Source of the DNA: Coraliomargarita algicola
GTDB lineage: Bacteria; Verrucomicrobiota; Verrucomicrobiia; Opitutales; Coraliomargaritaceae
Length of the DNA: 64,000 nucleotides
Assembly: GCF_033878955.1 (NCBI RefSeq)
Contig: NZ_CP138858.1
Location: 3,809,001 to 3,873,000, forward strand
Direction: 5' to 3'
A program made the translations under genes and the position numbers. The notes beneath the pieces are model-generated. The model did not search any database and was not told the DNA's origin. It saw nothing but the letters and a program-made list of their open reading frames with translations. The first letter of the stretch is position 1, and the number at the start of each line of letters is the position of its first letter. This document shows, piece by piece, positions 61,901-64,000 of the stretch.

Positions 61901-64000
61901 TACTGCGCCCACGCTCAGTCGTGAATATGGTCTAAATAATCCGACTTACAATGCCACAGGCTCGGGCTTCCTCAGTGGCGAATTTAATCGCAGTCTGGTC
62001 GAGTATAATGAGATTTCTGTGTTAGCTGGTATCGGTCACTATACTTTGACTCCGTCCGCTTATGTCGACCCCAACTATAGTATCAGCTATGTCGATGGCT
62101 CTTTAGAAATTACCAAAGCGCCCCTGACTTTGACGGCGAATAGTTTTAGCCGTGAGTATGGTTTGGAAAATCCGAGCTTTAGCTTCTACGATTCGGAGTA
62201 TCGCTTGGGGCATAGCAGTTCGGATGTCTTTAGCGATATTCAGCTATCGTCAACGGCTGCGGTGACTTCCTCCGTCGGCACGTATTCGATCGATTTGGAC
62301 GTCACCCAAACGAATGAGAATTACGATGTGACGCTACAGAGCGGGAAGTTAACGATTACCAAAGCGCCGCTCCTGGTGGCGCCTACATTAGCTACAAAAA
62401 TCTATGGTGAGGCGAACCCCGACTTTAGTGTGACCGCTTATGGTCTGCGTAATGGAGATACTGCAAATGTTGTGACTTCAGAGCGGTTCCAAGTATTTGC
62501 CAATGAATACTCTGAGGTCGGTAGCTACGAATTGAGCTTATTGGCGGCTACTGCTCAGAACTATAGCCTGAGTTTTAATCCGAGTTTTCTGAATATTACA
62601 CCACGAGAGCTGACTATTACGGCGAACGATGCGACTCGTGAGTATGGCGATGCCAATCCCATCTTTAGTGCAAGTTTTGATGGCTTAGCGAGTTTTGATG
62701 ATGAGTCGGTCATTTCTAATCTGCGCTTGTCAACCTCGGCTACGCCCGCCTCGAATGCACTCCAGTATGGCATCCATGTGAGCTCCGATTCAAATCGAAA
62801 TTATCAGATCAGCTACGAGCCAGGATTTCTAACTGTTACGAAGGCACCGTTGGATATTTCATTGAGTTGGGTCAGTCGCCTTTATGGTGATGGTAATGCC
62901 TCCGCGCTCTCGGCTGTTGAGATCGAGGAAGCGTATGGTTTTAAATTAGATGACGATCTCAGTGATATACGGCTCAGTGATCTCACGACTACAGCCACAC
63001 AGTTTTCGGATGTCGGTAACTACCTGGTCAATGGGAGCATCGACTCTGAGAAATATGAAGTCAGAAGTCTAAACCCCGGTTTGCTCACTGTGACGCCACG
63101 ACCTTTAACTGTTTTGATCGATATGGATGCCAGCGAACGTGTGCGCAGTTATGGTGATGCAGGCCTTGATGTGAGTGATCACTTGATTGTAGCCAACCTG
63201 ACTGCATGGGACACAGTTGAGACTGTGTTCGAAGTTGAGGATCCGACTCAGACATTCACGCCCATCGGAGAATATAATTTTACGGGCAAGGTGCTGGATT
63301 CGAACTATACGTTGAGCAGTTTTGCCAATACCAGCTTTACCATTCAGCAGCTCGCTTTGGATCTGGTTTTTGATGGTGCGACTCGCGTGTATGGTGGCGA
63401 TGCGATCAACCTGTGGCATTATTTAGAGACCGACGAGCTCTTTGTTGCCGGAGATACGCCCGAGAGCGTTCTGAGCACGCCGACTGCAGATGTTTCTGTT
63501 AGCAGTGATGTGGGGGAATACCCCATTTCCGTCGCTAGCATTAATAGCAACTACACTGTAAACTCTATTACGGGTAAGTTCAGTATCACGCCGCGTCCGT
63601 TATTTGTCTATTTAAATGAGATCGAGCGCGTGTTTGGTAATGCGAATCCGTCTGGATACGCGAGCTATCGCATCGCCGGAGGCGCGAACGATCTGCTTAG
63701 TTTTGATTCGCTCGATAGCGTGTTACAGGTCAATGCACCTGAGGTGACGGCCGATGTCGGGACTTATTCGCTGACACCTACGATGCTTACAGATAACTAT
63801 GAGCTACTTTCGTTTGAGGGCAGTATGACTATCAACCCACGCCAGATCACATTGCAACTGCCAGATTCCGTGCGACGTGTTTATGGTGATGCTAATCCCA
63901 CACTCGATCCCATTGAGGTCTTAACTCCCAGTGGATTGGCCAATTCGGGATTAGCAAGTTTCCACACCGTGGCCGATGTGATTCACGCGGATTTACCTGC
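58932..64000 (+). CDS. Two-partner-secretion exoprotein with MBG repeats (3' end beyond the window)
   Basis: One frame is open from the ATG at 58932 to the window edge (1689 codons plus two bases) with no stop. Signal peptide 1-32 (LLLLAFFTAVLAVPPSSLQA), then a filamentous-haemagglutinin-type TPS domain to ~150: NRVMGADPSSLMGQLSANG, VYLINPNGIVVGP, FIASALDLSDSDFLNGG. A beta-helix-like region follows to ~730. From nt ~61130 at least twelve modules of ~240 bp repeat, each with a TREYGDxNPxF-like start, GLxxxD, SVGxYxIx and NYxIxYxxGxLxIT; these are MBG-type immunoglobulin-like domains. Expected to pass the outer membrane through a TpsB pore and act as adhesin or matrix protein; no tpsB is in view. 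Divergent from the 7TMR kinase. Confidence 0.9.
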   Translation, partial: MRDLQSSLPFSQLLLLAFFTAVLAVPPSSLQAALPSGLEVSHGDIRLSGDGALLNIHQLTPQAIANWQSFSIDANSVVNIQQLDENSVLLNRVMGADPSSLMGQLSANGRVYLINPNGIVVGPDASINTADFIASALDLSDSDFLNGGDLSFVGESAASVVNLGQITAANGDVILIAHQVSNAGELHAPKGMVGLAAGQEVLLMAEGDPRIMVKTSLAGHSSELGVDNSGVIQAAEAELVAAGGNLYELAINQTGYIQATGAEVRNGRVLLTAEDGVIAHSGQILANNVDGSGGEVLIGGDYRGQNTAIANAARTVVTEEAVIDVSASSEHADAGRVIVWADEATRFWGNIYGQGGAQAGAGAFVEVSGKQYLDFAGLVDLSAANGAAGSLLLDPASLTIQLAGGDSASSLGGDPYVFGDELDSGSILQVSTLESQLALSDVTLLASLADDGASSSIVVNDAVSWTSGNHLTFESANDIWINADLNAGSGHVVFGLGFAYDGEVLGGPTLTGDFIVDGAASIVADTITIRNSTVDSHVGNSNFGPMGAIDINGALTVNTLDFQYPNRLPGRNGAEGGIRGGISIDHAANQIGTITTSEADGMIYDDVVIVDSAGGLVLDGFFNVTGGDVRISTVGDLTLSAGTQLAVNSGYPELDGDGMIGGDLFLAAQAGAFINQSDANALMPDGMGRFLVYSDNPSDTVKGGLLGAPVYNKTFSANAPDSITQTGNRFLYSLAPTLTLTANNLSKTVGEANPILSFNVSGLVAGDTAADVFSGAPALSTSADITSAIGEYSIDLATGTVVLSDYDYGLNLVDGILSVEAAALVELLITADDMFRYYGDHNPDFTASFDGLIDGDDASVVNGLQFSTSADLTSPVGNYTITPFGATAEAYNISYANGTLTVNPRLLTITALDLEKTYGDALPAFASSVSGLASFDDESDLGSISYSSTASLTTADVGAYAITPSGGSNANYSISYVAGTATVTPRAATITAPTLSREYGLNNPTYNATGSGFLSGEFNRSLVEYNEISVLAGIGHYTLTPSAYVDPNYSISYVDGSLEITKAPLTLTANSFSREYGLENPSFSFYDSEYRLGHSSSDVFSDIQLSSTAAVTSSVGTYSIDLDVTQTNENYDVTLQSGKLTITKAPLLVAPTLATKIYGEANPDFSVTAYGLRNGDTANVVTSERFQVFANEYSEVGSYELSLLAATAQNYSLSFNPSFLNITPRELTITANDATREYGDANPIFSASFDGLASFDDESVISNLRLSTSATPASNALQYGIHVSSDSNRNYQISYEPGFLTVTKAPLDISLSWVSRLYGDGNASALSAVEIEEAYGFKLDDDLSDIRLSDLTTTATQFSDVGNYLVNGSIDSEKYEVRSLNPGLLTVTPRPLTVLIDMDASERVRSYGDAGLDVSDHLIVANLTAWDTVETVFEVEDPTQTFTPIGEYNFTGKVLDSNYTLSSFANTSFTIQQLALDLVFDGATRVYGGDAINLWHYLETDELFVAGDTPESVLSTPTADVSVSSDVGEYPISVASINSNYTVNSITGKFSITPRPLFVYLNEIERVFGNANPSGYASYRIAGGANDLLSFDSLDSVLQVNAPEVTADVGTYSLTPTMLTDNYELLSFEGSMTINPRQITLQLPDSVRRVYGDANPTLDPIEVLTPSGLANSGLASFHTVADVIHADLP

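Noticed and set aside
59171..63419. Several minus-strand open frames opposite the exoprotein
   Set aside because: They have no signal, domain or ribosome site and lie antisense to a continuous plus-strand frame with clear TPS and MBG motifs.

Overview
The window looks like chromosome from a free-living, probably marine or polysaccharide-degrading Verrucomicrobiota (Opitutae/Puniceicoccales-like, for example near Coraliomargarita). This is inferred from a PEP-CTERM protein with the VPEP...RRRR tail, a large PilX-like protein resembling the Verru_Chthon cassette A family, a fused murC-murB gene, oleC/oleD-like genes, very large secreted proteins and generally weak Shine-Dalgarno sites. No database search was possible; every name rests on motifs read in the translations.

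Layout. 1-4.4 kb: the tail of a SUMF1-fold protein, then one 1268-codon gene that joins an ABC exporter to a secretin. 4.4-16 kb: rpmB, a MidA-like methyltransferase, tsaD and a partial division/cell-wall (dcw) cluster: murD, a triple-LysM protein, ftsW, murG, murC-murB fusion, ddl, ftsQ. The cluster stops before ftsA/ftsZ. 16-40 kb: an accessory carbohydrate-utilisation island with two secreted clan GH-A-like hydrolases, a PEP-CTERM autotransporter-like protein, a small discoidin protein, a sodium/solute symporter, a GH65 phosphorylase, a beta-phosphoglucomutase fused to a GH3 beta-glucosidase, a LacI regulator, a PilX-like giant protein with a small partner, and a lactonase. 40-53 kb: housekeeping (def, frr, pyrH, proB, lysC, thrC) mixed with oleC (frameshifted)/oleD, a hybrid kinase and hydrolases. 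52.7-55 kb: rhamnose isomerase with a divergent AraC regulator. 55-64 kb: a three-gene signalling operon (7TMR-DISM kinase, M23-like membrane protein, LuxR-type response regulator) facing a giant two-partner-secretion exoprotein with at least twelve MBG-type repeats that runs off the right edge.

How it fits together. In the 16-40 kb island, secreted enzymes with discoidin domains would release oligosaccharides, the symporter would import them, GH65 would phosphorolyse alpha-glucosides to beta-glucose-1-phosphate, and the fused mutase/GH3 protein would convert that product and hydrolyse beta-glucosides. A palindromic operator-like motif (consensus near TGTTACGWAACA) occurs in four intergenic regions of the island, including the one before lacI, and suggests one autoregulated regulon that also takes in the PilX-like protein and the lactonase. 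The most unusual items are the ABC-secretin fusion, the beta-PGM-GH3 fusion, this putative regulon, the paired heptanucleotide repeat elements at two distant gene boundaries, and the kinase/exoprotein pair sharing a palindrome.
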